Notes: generated by a model from the letters alone, not told the origin. Shown: positions 34,779-43,719, numbered from the stretch's first letter. The stretch: 64,000 bases of DNA from Fibrobacter succinogenes (GCA_902779055.1 CACZAD010000029.1:62001-126000), one strand, 5' to 3'. Numbers and translations: made by a program.

Positions 34779-34858
34779 CATCCTGGAGCAGTTATTCTCG
34801 ACCGAAGGGAGGGAAACCATTATTTCTCGTATCTACATTTGAGAAGGGATCCATTACT
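34779..34858. repeat. GTCATCCTGGAG-type repeat overlapping the 3' end of mutY
   Basis: Begins GTCATCCTGGAGCAG and ends GGGATCCATTAC, like the copy at 1028-1062. Read on the minus strand it encodes the last ~22 residues and the stop codon of mutY. Confidence 0.65.
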
Positions 34859-35943
34859 TTTTTCAAAGCTTTTAAGCTGAACGAATTTGCGAAAGTCTCC
34901 AAGGCTTTCGCTTTTTCAACCCATTCAAAAGACGATTTTGCATCGGCTTTGTCTTGCATCGGCAAATGAGCCTTGGACGATTTTGTTTTCAACTTGATGT
35001 AAAGAATGTCGCATTCGATTTTGTGGACGGTAATGCTATGGCGGAATGTCCCGCGGTAGTCCATAGAATCAATTTCATCGGCGTTGATGTAATCTTCGGC
35101 CTTGGCGGGGAGGGCGACCGCGGCACCGCGAGTGCTTTCAAAGTGCGGGAGCGCAAGCTGCTTGTCCAAGAATTTTTGTCCTCCGATCACCGCTAGAATT
35201 TTATCGTCAGCACTCTCCACAACAAGCACTGTCCCGTGCCAACTTTTTTCGGTGTGCTTCTTGGTGGGCGGGAATTCAGCCGTGCGTCCATCCATGAATG
35301 CACGACATTCACTACGGAGCGGACAATTTTCGCAGAGAGGATTTTTGGCCTTACAGACGGTTCGACCAAGTTCCATCAAAGCTTCGTTGTGCATGTACGC
35401 CTTCGGTGAATCTGCCACTTCCCGCGCATATTCCCAATAAATCTCGGCGCAGGATTTTTCTGCTTTATCAGTTGGCAAAAAGTCAAGTTCGTACAATCTA
35501 CTGAAAATTCTAACCAGATTCCCGTCCAGAATCGCTTCTCGTTTATGATAGGCGAGGCTTAAAATGGCGCCCGCTGTGTAAGCTCCGATTCCTGGCAACG
35601 CTTCGAGTTCCTTGCGCGTCTCCGGCATCTTGCGCTGAAGGGACGCTACAATCCTTGCGGTTTTCAGTATGTTCCTCGCGCGGCTGTAATACCCAAGCCC
35701 CTGCCAGTACTTGAACACTTCGGCTTCTTCCGCCTGGGCGAGCGTTTCCACATCCGGGAACCGTTCCATCCATCGTGTAAAATAATCCCTGACCGTCGAT
35801 ACTTGCGTCTGCTGCAACATCGTCTCGCTAATCCATACCGCATACGGATCACGGGGCGCGTCCAAGTCCGCTGGCCTCCACGGCAATTCTGCCGCATTCG
35901 CCCTGAACCAATCGCGCAAACGTTTCAAAGAATCAGAAGTCAT
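34792..35943 (-). CDS. mutY: A/G-specific adenine glycosylase
   Basis: 383 residues. Removes adenine mispaired with 8-oxoguanine. Seen: catalytic Glu in WISETMLQQTQV, helix-hairpin-helix LEALPGIGAYTAGAI, catalytic Asp in ILDGNLVRIFSR, the 4Fe-4S motif C-x6-C-x2-C-x5-C in CKAKNPLCENCPLRSEC, and a C-terminal NUDIX-like recognition domain (from about 230). The start at 35943 is chosen to match the family N-terminus; a longer frame to 36060 would read into the divergent gene. Odd: the final ~22 residues (after KKVMDPFS) and the stop are encoded by a dispersed repeat. Confidence 0.93.
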   Translation of the reverse strand: MTSDSLKRLRDWFRANAAELPWRPADLDAPRDPYAVWISETMLQQTQVSTVRDYFTRWMERFPDVETLAQAEEAEVFKYWQGLGYYSRARNILKTARIVASLQRKMPETRKELEALPGIGAYTAGAILSLAYHKREAILDGNLVRIFSRLYELDFLPTDKAEKSCAEIYWEYAREVADSPKAYMHNEALMELGRTVCKAKNPLCENCPLRSECRAFMDGRTAEFPPTKKHTEKSWHGTVLVVESADDKILAVIGGQKFLDKQLALPHFESTRGAAVALPAKAEDYINADEIDSMDYRGTFRHSITVHKIECDILYIKLKTKSSKAHLPMQDKADAKSSFEWVEKAKALETFANSFSLKALKKVMDPFSNVDTRNNGFPPFGRE

Positions 35944-36028
35944 ATTGCGGGGGAATATAAGAAAAAGATTGCGTTCTGTCATTCTTGTTGTTATATTGGC
36001 TATAAAACTACAAATGTGGAGAAAATAT

Positions 36029-36721
36029 ATGCCGGAATATCCTTTGGAAAAAATGCACAAGTACTTCTTTGACTGGTTTGAAGAAAAACGTAAAAAAGAT
36101 GGCTTCTTTTATTCAGTCAGAAAGCAGGATGGAGATAGGCTTAAGCACGGCTATCTGTTTTTAGGAAACGATGATTATATAGGTGTACCTTTTGTTGACC
36201 ATAAGGATTGGAGAAACAAAACGGCTTCGGTTCAGTTTGTCTATGGACGAATCCCTCATGATTTTAGCATTGAGTTTGTGAGTAGAAATCTCGAAGGGGT
36301 AAACCTCAACGATGAAAAAGTTGATCAAAAAGAAAAATATTTCTATGAAAAAATGATTGGCTTTAATGATGTGATTTATAAGTATGCTAAAGAAAATGGC
36401 GGTCGAATATTAACGGAAGAAGAATGCCGGGCTTATGAATCCAAACATAAGTCTCCAAAGGATATAAAGGAATCCATACATGTATTCCATCATCCTTCTC
36501 ATCATAATCCTTCAAAAAATGCCTACATATGCAAGATTTACTTCAATGAATCTGATGTGGAAACAGCTCTGGAAAAAATGTATGCGTTCTGGAAAGAATA
36601 TGGGATGAAGTATTGGAATGAATATTTTGAGACTCCCTCATCCAATATCAATACTATAAATAAGAGCCTTGCAAAAATTGATCATTCCCTAGCGCAGTGC
36701 AGTTGGCCAGAAAAAGTTTAG
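36029..36721 (+). CDS. Hypothetical protein, AT-rich orphan
   Basis: 230 residues, soluble, no signal peptide or membrane segment. It opens MPEYPLEKMHKYFFDWFEEK and is rich in aromatic and charged residues, with a His-rich stretch HVFHHPSHHNPSKN near 162. The start at 36029 is supported by GGAG 7 nt upstream. Codon and base use are clearly more AT-rich than in the neighbours, which suggests recent acquisition. It stands alone, divergent from mutY and ended by a strong bidirectional terminator. No family recognised; such solitary AT-rich genes are sometimes defence or polymorphic-toxin immunity genes, but nothing here shows that. Confidence 0.65.
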   Translation: MPEYPLEKMHKYFFDWFEEKRKKDGFFYSVRKQDGDRLKHGYLFLGNDDYIGVPFVDHKDWRNKTASVQFVYGRIPHDFSIEFVSRNLEGVNLNDEKVDQKEKYFYEKMIGFNDVIYKYAKENGGRILTEEECRAYESKHKSPKDIKESIHVFHHPSHHNPSKNAYICKIYFNESDVETALEKMYAFWKEYGMKYWNEYFETPSSNINTINKSLAKIDHSLAQCSWPEKV

Positions 36722-36748
36722 GCCGTTTGTTGGACTAGTTGACTATAT

Positions 36749-36778
36749 AAAAAAACAGCCCCGAAGGGCTGTTTTTTA
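36749..36778. terminator. Bidirectional Rho-independent terminator
   Basis: Stem ACAGCCC / GGGCTGT with loop CGAA, flanked by A6 and T6. It serves the orphan gene on the plus strand and the glycosyltransferase gene on the minus strand, whose stop codon it overlaps. Confidence 0.85.
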
Positions 36779-38209
36779 TATCCCGTACGTTTCGCGTTTT
36801 AACTTCCTGAAGTATTCAAACTGCGTCTTGGTCGAACTTGCCAGCGTGTACTGTTCGCTTCGCTTGTGACTGTCGATTCGCATCTGTTCATAAACCTCAG
36901 GTTGTTCAAGCTTGATGGTTCGGCATTCTTCCAAAGTTTCGAGCCACTTCGCTTCGTCAATCGGCAAAATGCGTCCGCACTTGTTGTCGTCTCTCACGAT
37001 GCTTCTCGGACCGCCGTAATTGCTCACAATCGCGGGCGTTCCTGTAGACATCGCTTCCACGACCACGTTTCCGAACGTGTCCGTCGTACTCGGGAACAAG
37101 AAAAAGTCTGCGTCGGCGTAAAGGCTTGCAAGCATCTCGCCGCCCTGTTCGCCAGCAAAGCAGACGCTCGGATTTTCCTTGAACAGCTTCTTGATTTCTT
37201 CAAGATACCAGCCGTAACCCACGTACATGAGTTCCACGTCGTCATGCTTAGCCGAGAACTTCGTCCACACGGAGTTCAAAAATTCCAGATTCTTTTCCTT
37301 GGAAATTCTTCCGATAAATGCATAGCGCACTTTTCTTTGCGTGCGGTCGCTGCCGAACTTTTCCCAAGCGCCTTTACCGCGCAATGTCGGCGAAAAACGA
37401 TCCAGCGGCAGCCCGCGGGGGAGAATCTGCACCTGGTTGGCTGGCACCTTCAAATCTTTTTGCAAAATGTTGGCGTAGTCTTCGCAGGGGCTAATGACCG
37501 GGCGCGCCATCCAGTAAAAAATGCGCATCAGCCAAAGCACGTACGTGTGCATCCACTTCGCCTTCACGAGAGTCTTTGCGTAAGTGGGCACGTCGGTGCG
37601 GTAATGGCTAAATACCTTGATTCCTGCAACCCATGCACAGATGCAGACCGTCCAGGCTCCAGGGCTCGGCGTCTCGAGTTCAATCATATCGATGGGGTAG
37701 CGCTTGAGCAATCGGAGTGCCGGCGAAATTCGCGGAATTGCAAGTTCGCTGTTGGCGTAGCCAAGCTGTTCCATGCTGAACAGGCGTGGCAGCAAAATGC
37801 AGTAGCTGTTCTCGATGACTCCGCACGGGCGTGTATTGAATGCACTGCCGGCGAGGTAAGCCTTCATTCCATGTGCGCGCATGTACGGGATCACGTTTCT
37901 CAAGTTGTTTGCGATACCGTTTGTTTCGTCCAGGTTGTCCGAATAGAACAGGATGCGTACGTCGTCAGCGGCTCTGCGCTTGCGTTCCTTCTTCAAATAA
38001 AAACGCAACTTCAAAAGCTTCGGTATGTTCAGAACCAGCGTGAAAAATACTAGGGGCGGAATCCAGCAAGTGCGGATGTTTCCGGGGGGTCTGTGGTCAA
38101 ACGAGAACATCTTGCGGAAGGTGCTTGTGACCTTTCGACCGAAAATGGCCGGGCGCGAATCGAGTTTGTCGCTAGCCTTGAGCTTTGTTGAACTTGACGC
38201 AGTCGTCAT
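36776..38209 (-). CDS. GT4-family glycosyltransferase
   Basis: 477 residues. GT-B fold retaining transferase. An N-terminal acceptor domain has a hydrophobic segment near 50-70 (PPLVFFTLVLNIPKLLKL), perhaps a membrane-surface helix. The C-terminal nucleotide-sugar domain shows YAFIGRISKEKNLEFLNSVW and the E-x7-E-like motif DTFGNVVVEAMSTGTPAI. Probably transfers a hexose to a lipid or surface polysaccharide. Its start lies inside hisA (38-nt overlap) and has its own AAGGAG 6 nt upstream, so the long overlap is real. Last gene of a three-gene operon. Confidence 0.85.
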   Translation of the reverse strand: MTTASSSTKLKASDKLDSRPAIFGRKVTSTFRKMFSFDHRPPGNIRTCWIPPLVFFTLVLNIPKLLKLRFYLKKERKRRAADDVRILFYSDNLDETNGIANNLRNVIPYMRAHGMKAYLAGSAFNTRPCGVIENSYCILLPRLFSMEQLGYANSELAIPRISPALRLLKRYPIDMIELETPSPGAWTVCICAWVAGIKVFSHYRTDVPTYAKTLVKAKWMHTYVLWLMRIFYWMARPVISPCEDYANILQKDLKVPANQVQILPRGLPLDRFSPTLRGKGAWEKFGSDRTQRKVRYAFIGRISKEKNLEFLNSVWTKFSAKHDDVELMYVGYGWYLEEIKKLFKENPSVCFAGEQGGEMLASLYADADFFLFPSTTDTFGNVVVEAMSTGTPAIVSNYGGPRSIVRDDNKCGRILPIDEAKWLETLEECRTIKLEQPEVYEQMRIDSHKRSEQYTLASSTKTQFEYFRKLKRETYGI

Positions 38210-38954
38210 ACTTCACTCCTTTGCCACCGAACAAGTCTAATGCGCTACCAATGGTAAGATCAATCTTTCCGTTCGAAATTTCTTTGCAATGAATCAAGTC
38301 TTCAAGCGACTTGGCGCCACCTGCGTATGTCACTGGAATTGGGCTATTCTCGGCGAGGAACCGGATCAGGTCATCGTCCATGCCTTGCTGTTTTCCTTCG
38401 ACATCTGCCGCATGAACCAAAAATTCATCACAGCTCTTGGCGAGGTCTTCGAGCGTTTCCTTGGTAATCTCAATATCGATAATGGTCTGCCAGCGGTTCG
38501 TTGCTATTTTCCACTGAGGCTTGCCGTCAACAACGCCTGTTCGCTTGCAGCTCAAGTCTAAAATCAGATGTTCCTTGCCGACGGTTTTCACGAGTTCGTC
38601 AAGGCGCGTGCGGTCGAGCTTTCCTTCCGGGAAAATCCAGCTCGTCACGATCACGTGCGATGCGCCTGCCTGGATGTACTCCATGGCGTTCTGGGCGTTG
38701 ATTCCGCCACCGACTTGGAGTCCCCCTGGATACGCCGAAAGCGCGTCCTTAGCCGCGCTCTCGTTTCCCTTGCCAAGCATGATCACATGCCCGCCTTTGA
38801 TTCCGTCTTTCTTGTAGAGTTCCGCAAACCAAGCGGATGATCTGTCTGTTTCAAAGTTCGTCTTGAGTCCCGCTCCGCTATCGGAAAGCGAACTGCCGAC
38901 AATCTGCTTTACCTTGCCATCGTGCAAGTCAATGCACGGCCTAAACTTCGTCAT
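38172..38954 (-). CDS. hisA: Phosphoribosylformimino-AICAR ribotide isomerase, eukaryote-type HisA
   Basis: 260 residues. TIM-barrel isomerase of histidine synthesis (ProFAR to PRFAR). The motif series CIDLHDGKVKQIVG, LQVGGGINAQNAMEYI, VIVTSWIFPEGKLDRTRL, LDLSCKRT, FLVHAADVEGKQQG, YAGGAKSLEDL and IDLTIGSALDLFGG follows the fungal/plant HIS6 form rather than the usual bacterial HisA. It is not with other his genes: it lies between a lipocalin-like gene (1-nt overlap) and a glycosyltransferase gene (38-nt overlap). This context gives no support for a histidine cluster, so it is assigned by motif only. Confidence 0.85.
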   Translation of the reverse strand: MTKFRPCIDLHDGKVKQIVGSSLSDSGAGLKTNFETDRSSAWFAELYKKDGIKGGHVIMLGKGNESAAKDALSAYPGGLQVGGGINAQNAMEYIQAGASHVIVTSWIFPEGKLDRTRLDELVKTVGKEHLILDLSCKRTGVVDGKPQWKIATNRWQTIIDIEITKETLEDLAKSCDEFLVHAADVEGKQQGMDDDLIRFLAENSPIPVTYAGGAKSLEDLIHCKEISNGKIDLTIGSALDLFGGKGVKYDDCVKFNKAQG

Positions 38955-40006
38955 TAGTCCTTGACCCCTGTAATAGCCCAGTCAATCTTCTTGCCCATGC
39001 CGTTCTGGCTTCTTCCGCGATAGAACAGAACTTCGCCGCCAGCCGCAATCTTCATGGCCTTCTTTGCGAACCAGCCGTCCACCTTGTCCAAAAGCGAGGC
39101 CTTCTGCAAAACCTTGGTCACGGGGAACACCATGGCGGGGATTCCGTTCTTCCATTCAAAAGCTAAAGTCGTCTTGGGGAACTTTTTGCCGTTGTAGTCT
39201 ACGCCTGCTTCCTTGATCTTTGTCGGAATGGCCACTTTCATGCCCTGGGGACTGTTGTACAAGGCGTAGCCCATCAGCTGGGAGTTCGTTGTAAGCGTGA
39301 TGCGTCCTGCGAACATGGAGTTTCTTTCGTTCGTGCTAAAATTGATGGTGCGGTTCGCCATGTCGGTTGCCTGTACGGTTTGCCAGGTCTGGTCCATATA
39401 GGCGTAACCCTTGACGGTGATGGTGTCTTCGTTGTAGGCAATCTTTCCCGAAACGCGTCCATAAGGAATATGGATATATTGGGCAAACTTTTCCTTGCCG
39501 TAAGTCCAGACTCCGTTTCCGGGGACTAAGCCGGGTTCTGCGCTGTCGAATGTTACATCCAGAAGGAATTTACCACCCTTGTCGGCGCTATAGAACACTC
39601 TGTGGCCTTTCCCTGGCTTGTTCAGGAGCATGTATTCGTCTTTGTTGATGACGATGGAGGCCTTTTCCTTGCTTGCGACAAGGCGTTCAGGCGGGTACTG
39701 GCGCCCGACGGTGTAGGTTTTGCCCTTGAAATTCCAAAAACCGAGGTCGCAACCGAGCTTTTTGCCTAAACCCGGTATGTAAAGAGCCGAGTAGTTCAAA
39801 AATGCGCGTGTGCCGTTGTCGAATACGAACTGGTAGCTCCAAGTTTCGTTGAATTCTTTAGAAATGGACTGGTGAGGCATAAAGTCGTTTACCGTGAGGG
39901 CGCGGTCAGCACCGGTTGGCGCAACGACGTCTGCGGCGTGGACTGTCGCTGAAATGGCGAGGAGGGCCATTAATCCAATTGCAATATTTCTTATTTGTAA
40001 TCTCAT
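38954..40006 (-). CDS. Secreted lipocalin-like (AttH/CrtC/Svf1-like) protein
   Basis: 350 residues with a signal peptide ending VHAADVV near residue 25. The body is beta-rich and has a pattern like the lipocalin-like AttH/carotenoid hydratase/Svf1 group: TWSYQFVFDNGTRAFLNYSA, then KGYAYMDQTWQTV (compare the YxDHSWG motif of that group), then NFSTNERNSMFAGRITL. Members bind or modify lipophilic molecules; here the ligand is unknown. No Shine-Dalgarno; TATTTT lies 12-18 nt upstream. First gene of the operon lipocalin-hisA-glycosyltransferase. Family call is moderate. Confidence 0.6.
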   Translation of the reverse strand: MRLQIRNIAIGLMALLAISATVHAADVVAPTGADRALTVNDFMPHQSISKEFNETWSYQFVFDNGTRAFLNYSALYIPGLGKKLGCDLGFWNFKGKTYTVGRQYPPERLVASKEKASIVINKDEYMLLNKPGKGHRVFYSADKGGKFLLDVTFDSAEPGLVPGNGVWTYGKEKFAQYIHIPYGRVSGKIAYNEDTITVKGYAYMDQTWQTVQATDMANRTINFSTNERNSMFAGRITLTTNSQLMGYALYNSPQGMKVAIPTKIKEAGVDYNGKKFPKTTLAFEWKNGIPAMVFPVTKVLQKASLLDKVDGWFAKKAMKIAAGGEVLFYRGRSQNGMGKKIDWAITGVKD

Positions 40007-40011
40007 AATTT

Positions 40012-40046
40012 AAAAATAAAAAAAAGCTGCTCTCGTGGAACAGCTT
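40012..40046 (-). terminator. Rho-independent terminator of the aro/epimerase operon
   Basis: Minus-strand stem AAGCTGTTC / GAGCAGCTT (one G-T wobble) with loop CACGA, followed by eight T. Confidence 0.8.
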
Positions 40047-40107
40047 GGTTCTAGAAATTCGCTGAACGGCGGTTATTGTGGAATGAACTGCCGATAATCG
40101 GAACAAG

Positions 40108-41091
40108 TTACAGACGGAGGTCTCGGCCCATTCCCATCTTGAGTTCTACGCGGCGACGGACGACCATTTCGTTGAACAAGTCCGTGAGGCAGTCTTCCAT
40201 GCAAATCATGGGTTTCCAGCCGAGGGCTGTAATCTTTGCAGGGTCGCCAATCAAAAGCGGAATGTCGTTGCAACGGTCGTAACCTGGGTCAAATCTAAAG
40301 TCTACGCTCACGCCGGAGATGTCTACGAGCATCTCGACAAGTTCGCGGAACGTATAGGATTTTCCGCAGCAGATGTTGAATGCTTCGCCCGATTCGGCGG
40401 TGTTCAAAATCTGGATGGCGGCGCGGGCAACGTCACGGACGTCCACAACGTCGCGGCTCACATCGAGGCTTCCCGAATAAATGACCGGTTCTGCTCCGTA
40501 ATACTTTATCTTCACCAGCTGGTAGGCGATGGAAGGGAGTACAAAACGGCGGCTGTGGTGCGGTCCCGTAAAATGGAACGGACGCGCAAAGACAACGTGC
40601 AGACCGTTTGCATTGCGGAATTGGTTTCCGAGAATTTCCATACAGGCCTTGGACGTGGCGTATGGGGTAAGCGGGTTTGGTGGATCCGTCTCCTTGTGCA
40701 AATAAGTTAACTGACGGTCTGTCCTTCCGTAAATTTCGCTACTGCTCAAGAGCAAAATCTTAGCCCTGGGAACAACCTGTCGTACGGCTTCAAGAAGAGT
40801 CTGCGTACCGAGCAGATTGATGTTGAGCGTTTCGTAAGGCTTCTTGTAGCTAAGCCCAACAGAGGATTGGCTCGCCAAGTGATAAATGTGCGTCGGGGAG
40901 ACTTTCTGGATCATTTCCTGGACGTTTCTAAAATCCAGGAGGTCACCCGTCAAGTACTGGACGCCTTCGACCTTTTGCCAAGGCTGCGGGAGTTCGTCAC
41001 TAAAGCTGTAGAGTTCATGATTGGTTCCTGTCAAGTTCGACAAGATGCTGAACCCAAGTGATCCCGTTCCCCCGGTAACCAAGATGCTCAT
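40108..41091 (-). CDS. NAD(P)-dependent nucleotide-sugar epimerase/dehydratase
   Basis: 327 residues, extended short-chain dehydrogenase. Seen: cofactor motif LVTGGTGSLGFSIL, DLLDFRNV, active-site Ser in LLSSSEIYG, and YATSK (catalytic YxxxK). The layout resembles GDP-6-deoxyhexose reductases (Rmd) and GDP-mannose 4,6-dehydratases, used in surface sugar synthesis; the exact substrate is open. Its ATG directly follows the aroKB stop with no gap, so it is the last gene of the aroE-aroKB-epimerase operon, ended by a terminator. Pairing of shikimate and sugar genes looks like co-transcription rather than shared function. Confidence 0.85.
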   Translation of the reverse strand: MSILVTGGTGSLGFSILSNLTGTNHELYSFSDELPQPWQKVEGVQYLTGDLLDFRNVQEMIQKVSPTHIYHLASQSSVGLSYKKPYETLNINLLGTQTLLEAVRQVVPRAKILLLSSSEIYGRTDRQLTYLHKETDPPNPLTPYATSKACMEILGNQFRNANGLHVVFARPFHFTGPHHSRRFVLPSIAYQLVKIKYYGAEPVIYSGSLDVSRDVVDVRDVARAAIQILNTAESGEAFNICCGKSYTFRELVEMLVDISGVSVDFRFDPGYDRCNDIPLLIGDPAKITALGWKPMICMEDCLTDLFNEMVVRRRVELKMGMGRDLRL

Positions 41092-42714
41092 CTAAACCTC
41101 ACTTGCCTGGATGGCTTTCCAGGCGTTTGCAACGATATCTTTATCAATATTACAAACTTTTTCGACCTTGCCAATCTTTGTAGGCAAAATATAAACACGA
41201 GTGCCCTTTTCGGCCTTCTTGTCAACGGCCATGGCAGCCCAGGCCGCATCGACATTCACGTTGTAATACTTCGGGAATCCGAGCGTGTCGAGCAGGTCGT
41301 TCTGGCGCTTTTCGTCGGCTTCCGAGAGCTTTCCGAGGAGGACTGCGGCTCGTGCTGCAACGCGCATTCCCAAGGAAACGGCAATGCCGTGGCTGTAGAG
41401 CTCGTAGTGGGTGAGCTTCTCGATGGCGTGGCCGAACGTGTGGCCGTAATTGAGGATGGCGCGGAGACCGGCTTCCTTTTCGTCGATGCCCACGACTTCT
41501 GCCTTGATTTGGCAACTGCGGAAAATTATGTGCTTCAAAACTTCAAAGTCGTGAGCCTTGATCTTTTCCACGTTGTTTTCGAGGTAGGTAAAGAATTCTT
41601 CGTCGTAGATGACGCCGTACTTGACGATTTCGGCAAGGCCAGCCAGGTATTCGGTCGGCGGGAGCGTGCTAAGTACGGAAATGTCGCACACGACGGCTTT
41701 CGGCTGGTAGAATGCGCCGATCATGTTCTTGCCTTCGGCGTGGTTCACGGCGACCTTGCCGCCCACGGAACTGTCGACCATCGACAAAAGCGTTGTCGGG
41801 AACTGTACGAACGGGATGCCACGCTGGTAAGTGGCGGCACCAAAGCCTGCCATGTCACCGACAACACCACCGCTGAACTGCAAAAGGCAGCTCTTGCGGG
41901 TGTAACCGCGGTGCAGCATGAAACTGTAGAGCTGGTTCAAGTTGTGGAGCGTCTTGTGACCTTCGCCTGCCTGGAACTTGAAAATCGGGCAACGACCTGC
42001 CTGGCCGCGGAGTTCCGAAAGCTTGACGCTTTGTTCCTTGGCGATCGTCGTGTCGGTGCAAATCAAGAATTCGTAGTTCGGCGCAAGGCGTAAGCCCTCG
42101 AGCATCACGGCGACATCCGGGATGATGTTCTTGCCAATGAAAATCGGGTAACGACCGCCTTCGCTCGGATGTACGTCCAAAGCGTGGTTCTCCCAGAACT
42201 TGAGCATATGCATGATGCGTTCCGTGACGTGAGTCTCGGAATAGTCATTGGAGCTTTCGACGCTGAAGTTCGCGTGGGCGTAATTCTTTTCGCGGTCCTT
42301 GAGCATTTGCTTGATTTTTTCAAGACGTTCTTCGTCGTTCAAGTTGGCGAGGAGCGGGCGAGTGTTCTTGCGTCCGATGCGTTCGTTCAGCACTTCGGGT
42401 TTTGCCCAAAGGCGGATGATGACTCCGTTATCGCTGATGAGCTTCAAGTTTTCGGGGCGCGTTAATGCGCCTCCGCCCAGCGATACCACCAGCGGCTTGT
42501 TGCTTTGTGCGATTTCGGCGATCACGTCGTGTTCCATCTTGCGGAACGCTTCTTCCCCGTCCTGTTCGAAAATTTCGGTAATGGTTTTGCCGGCACGTTC
42601 AACGATGACGTTATCGGTGTCGATGAACGGGCGCCCGAGACGGTCTGCGAGGGCGCGGCCCGTACGGCTCTTGCCGCTGGCCATGAATCCGGTAAAGTAT
42701 AGATGCTTTTTCAT
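41092..42714 (-). CDS. aroKB: Fused shikimate kinase / 3-dehydroquinate synthase
   Basis: 540 residues. Residues about 1-175: shikimate kinase, with P-loop FTGFMASGKSRTGR, IDTDNVIVERAG and SLGGGALTRPEN. Residues about 185-540: 3-dehydroquinate synthase, with FSGGVVGDMAGFGAATYQRG, PTTLLSMVDSSVGGKVAVNH, and metal/NAD ligand regions AEIVKYGVI, LNYGHTFGHAIE. It catalyses steps 2 and 5 of the shikimate pathway. The start at 42714 is one base after the aroE stop; a longer frame would overlap aroE. AroK-AroB fusions are known in other phyla (for example Thermotoga) but are not the usual form. Confidence 0.93.
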   Translation of the reverse strand: MKKHLYFTGFMASGKSRTGRALADRLGRPFIDTDNVIVERAGKTITEIFEQDGEEAFRKMEHDVIAEIAQSNKPLVVSLGGGALTRPENLKLISDNGVIIRLWAKPEVLNERIGRKNTRPLLANLNDEERLEKIKQMLKDREKNYAHANFSVESSNDYSETHVTERIMHMLKFWENHALDVHPSEGGRYPIFIGKNIIPDVAVMLEGLRLAPNYEFLICTDTTIAKEQSVKLSELRGQAGRCPIFKFQAGEGHKTLHNLNQLYSFMLHRGYTRKSCLLQFSGGVVGDMAGFGAATYQRGIPFVQFPTTLLSMVDSSVGGKVAVNHAEGKNMIGAFYQPKAVVCDISVLSTLPPTEYLAGLAEIVKYGVIYDEEFFTYLENNVEKIKAHDFEVLKHIIFRSCQIKAEVVGIDEKEAGLRAILNYGHTFGHAIEKLTHYELYSHGIAVSLGMRVAARAAVLLGKLSEADEKRQNDLLDTLGFPKYYNVNVDAAWAAMAVDKKAEKGTRVYILPTKIGKVEKVCNIDKDIVANAWKAIQASEV

Positions 42715-42715
42715 T

Positions 42716-43639
42716 TTAGCCCTGCATTCCTTTGCGCATAATCGCAGTAAGTTCTTCGTTTGTTTTGTTTTCGGTTTCCTTCGGGAACCATTTTTTAAAG
42801 CTCTCGAGTCCCTGGTGTACAAGCATACCTTCGCCCGTGACGGTCTTGCAGCCCTTGGCTTCGGCCATCTGCAAAAGCTTGGTGCGTGGCGGCGTGTAGA
42901 CGATGTCGCAGACAACTTGACCCTTGTGGAGGCAATCGCCAGTAAGCGGAGATTCGTCTACATTGGGGCTCATGCCGACAGAGGTCGCGTTGATGATGAT
43001 GTCGAAGTTTGCCGAAATACTTGCGAACTCGGCGAAAACGGCGACTTCAACTTTGGGAGCCCTGTTGGCGAAAACCTGATTTAACCCGTCGGCGAGAGCC
43101 TCACCCTTGTCGTGGCTACGGCATACAATCGTCAGCTCGTTATTCTGCTCGACGAGCGTGTAGGCGATAGCTTTGGCGGCACCGCCGTTTCCGAGGAGTG
43201 CAATCTTCTTGTTAGACGGATTTACACCGTTTTCTTCGAGATTGCGCACGCAACCGTAAGGGTCTGTCGTCGTTCCGCAAAGGGTTCCGCCGACAATTCC
43301 ATCTTTCCAGTACAGCGTGTTCACGCTGCCGGTGAACTTCGAAATTTCCGAAAGTTCATCGACCAGGCGGGCTGTTCCGTCTGCATTGAAAAATTCCGTC
43401 TTGTAGGGGATGGTGACGTTTGCACCGTGGAACTTCATCGCCTTGAAGCCTTGAATCGCCTGGGCGAAATTTTCCGGTTCGGGGGCGTAGGGGAGATAAG
43501 CCGCATTGATGCCAAGAGCGTCAAAAAGGGCGTTGTGCATAGCGGGCGATTTGCTGTGAGCAACCGGATGCCCGAAAATGCAAAGAGTTTCCGTCTTTCC
43601 GTTTATGGAAGCCAAATTAACCTCGTATGTCCTTCCCAC
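42716..43639 (-). CDS. aroE: Shikimate dehydrogenase
   Basis: About 307 residues. Reduces 3-dehydroshikimate with NADPH. Seen: GHPVAHSKSPAMHNALF, catalytic Lys in GANVTIPYKTEFF, SVNTLYW, NADP motif LLGNGGAAKAIAYTL, INATSVGMSPN, and GMLVHQGLESFKKW. Start uncertain: the frame opens with GTG at 43639 without a Shine-Dalgarno, while a TTG at 43615 has GAGG 5 nt upstream. The longer form is given. First gene of the aroE-aroKB-epimerase operon. Upstream lie only repeats. Confidence 0.92.
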   Translation of the reverse strand: MGRTYEVNLASINGKTETLCIFGHPVAHSKSPAMHNALFDALGINAAYLPYAPEPENFAQAIQGFKAMKFHGANVTIPYKTEFFNADGTARLVDELSEISKFTGSVNTLYWKDGIVGGTLCGTTTDPYGCVRNLEENGVNPSNKKIALLGNGGAAKAIAYTLVEQNNELTIVCRSHDKGEALADGLNQVFANRAPKVEVAVFAEFASISANFDIIINATSVGMSPNVDESPLTGDCLHKGQVVCDIVYTPPRTKLLQMAEAKGCKTVTGEGMLVHQGLESFKKWFPKETENKTNEELTAIMRKGMQG

Positions 43640-43719
43640 CTGTGGGGAAAAACTCTAAATAATACACTACAAAGATATAATATTCTTGATTAAAAAATAT
43701 GCAATAAGAAATTAACAGT

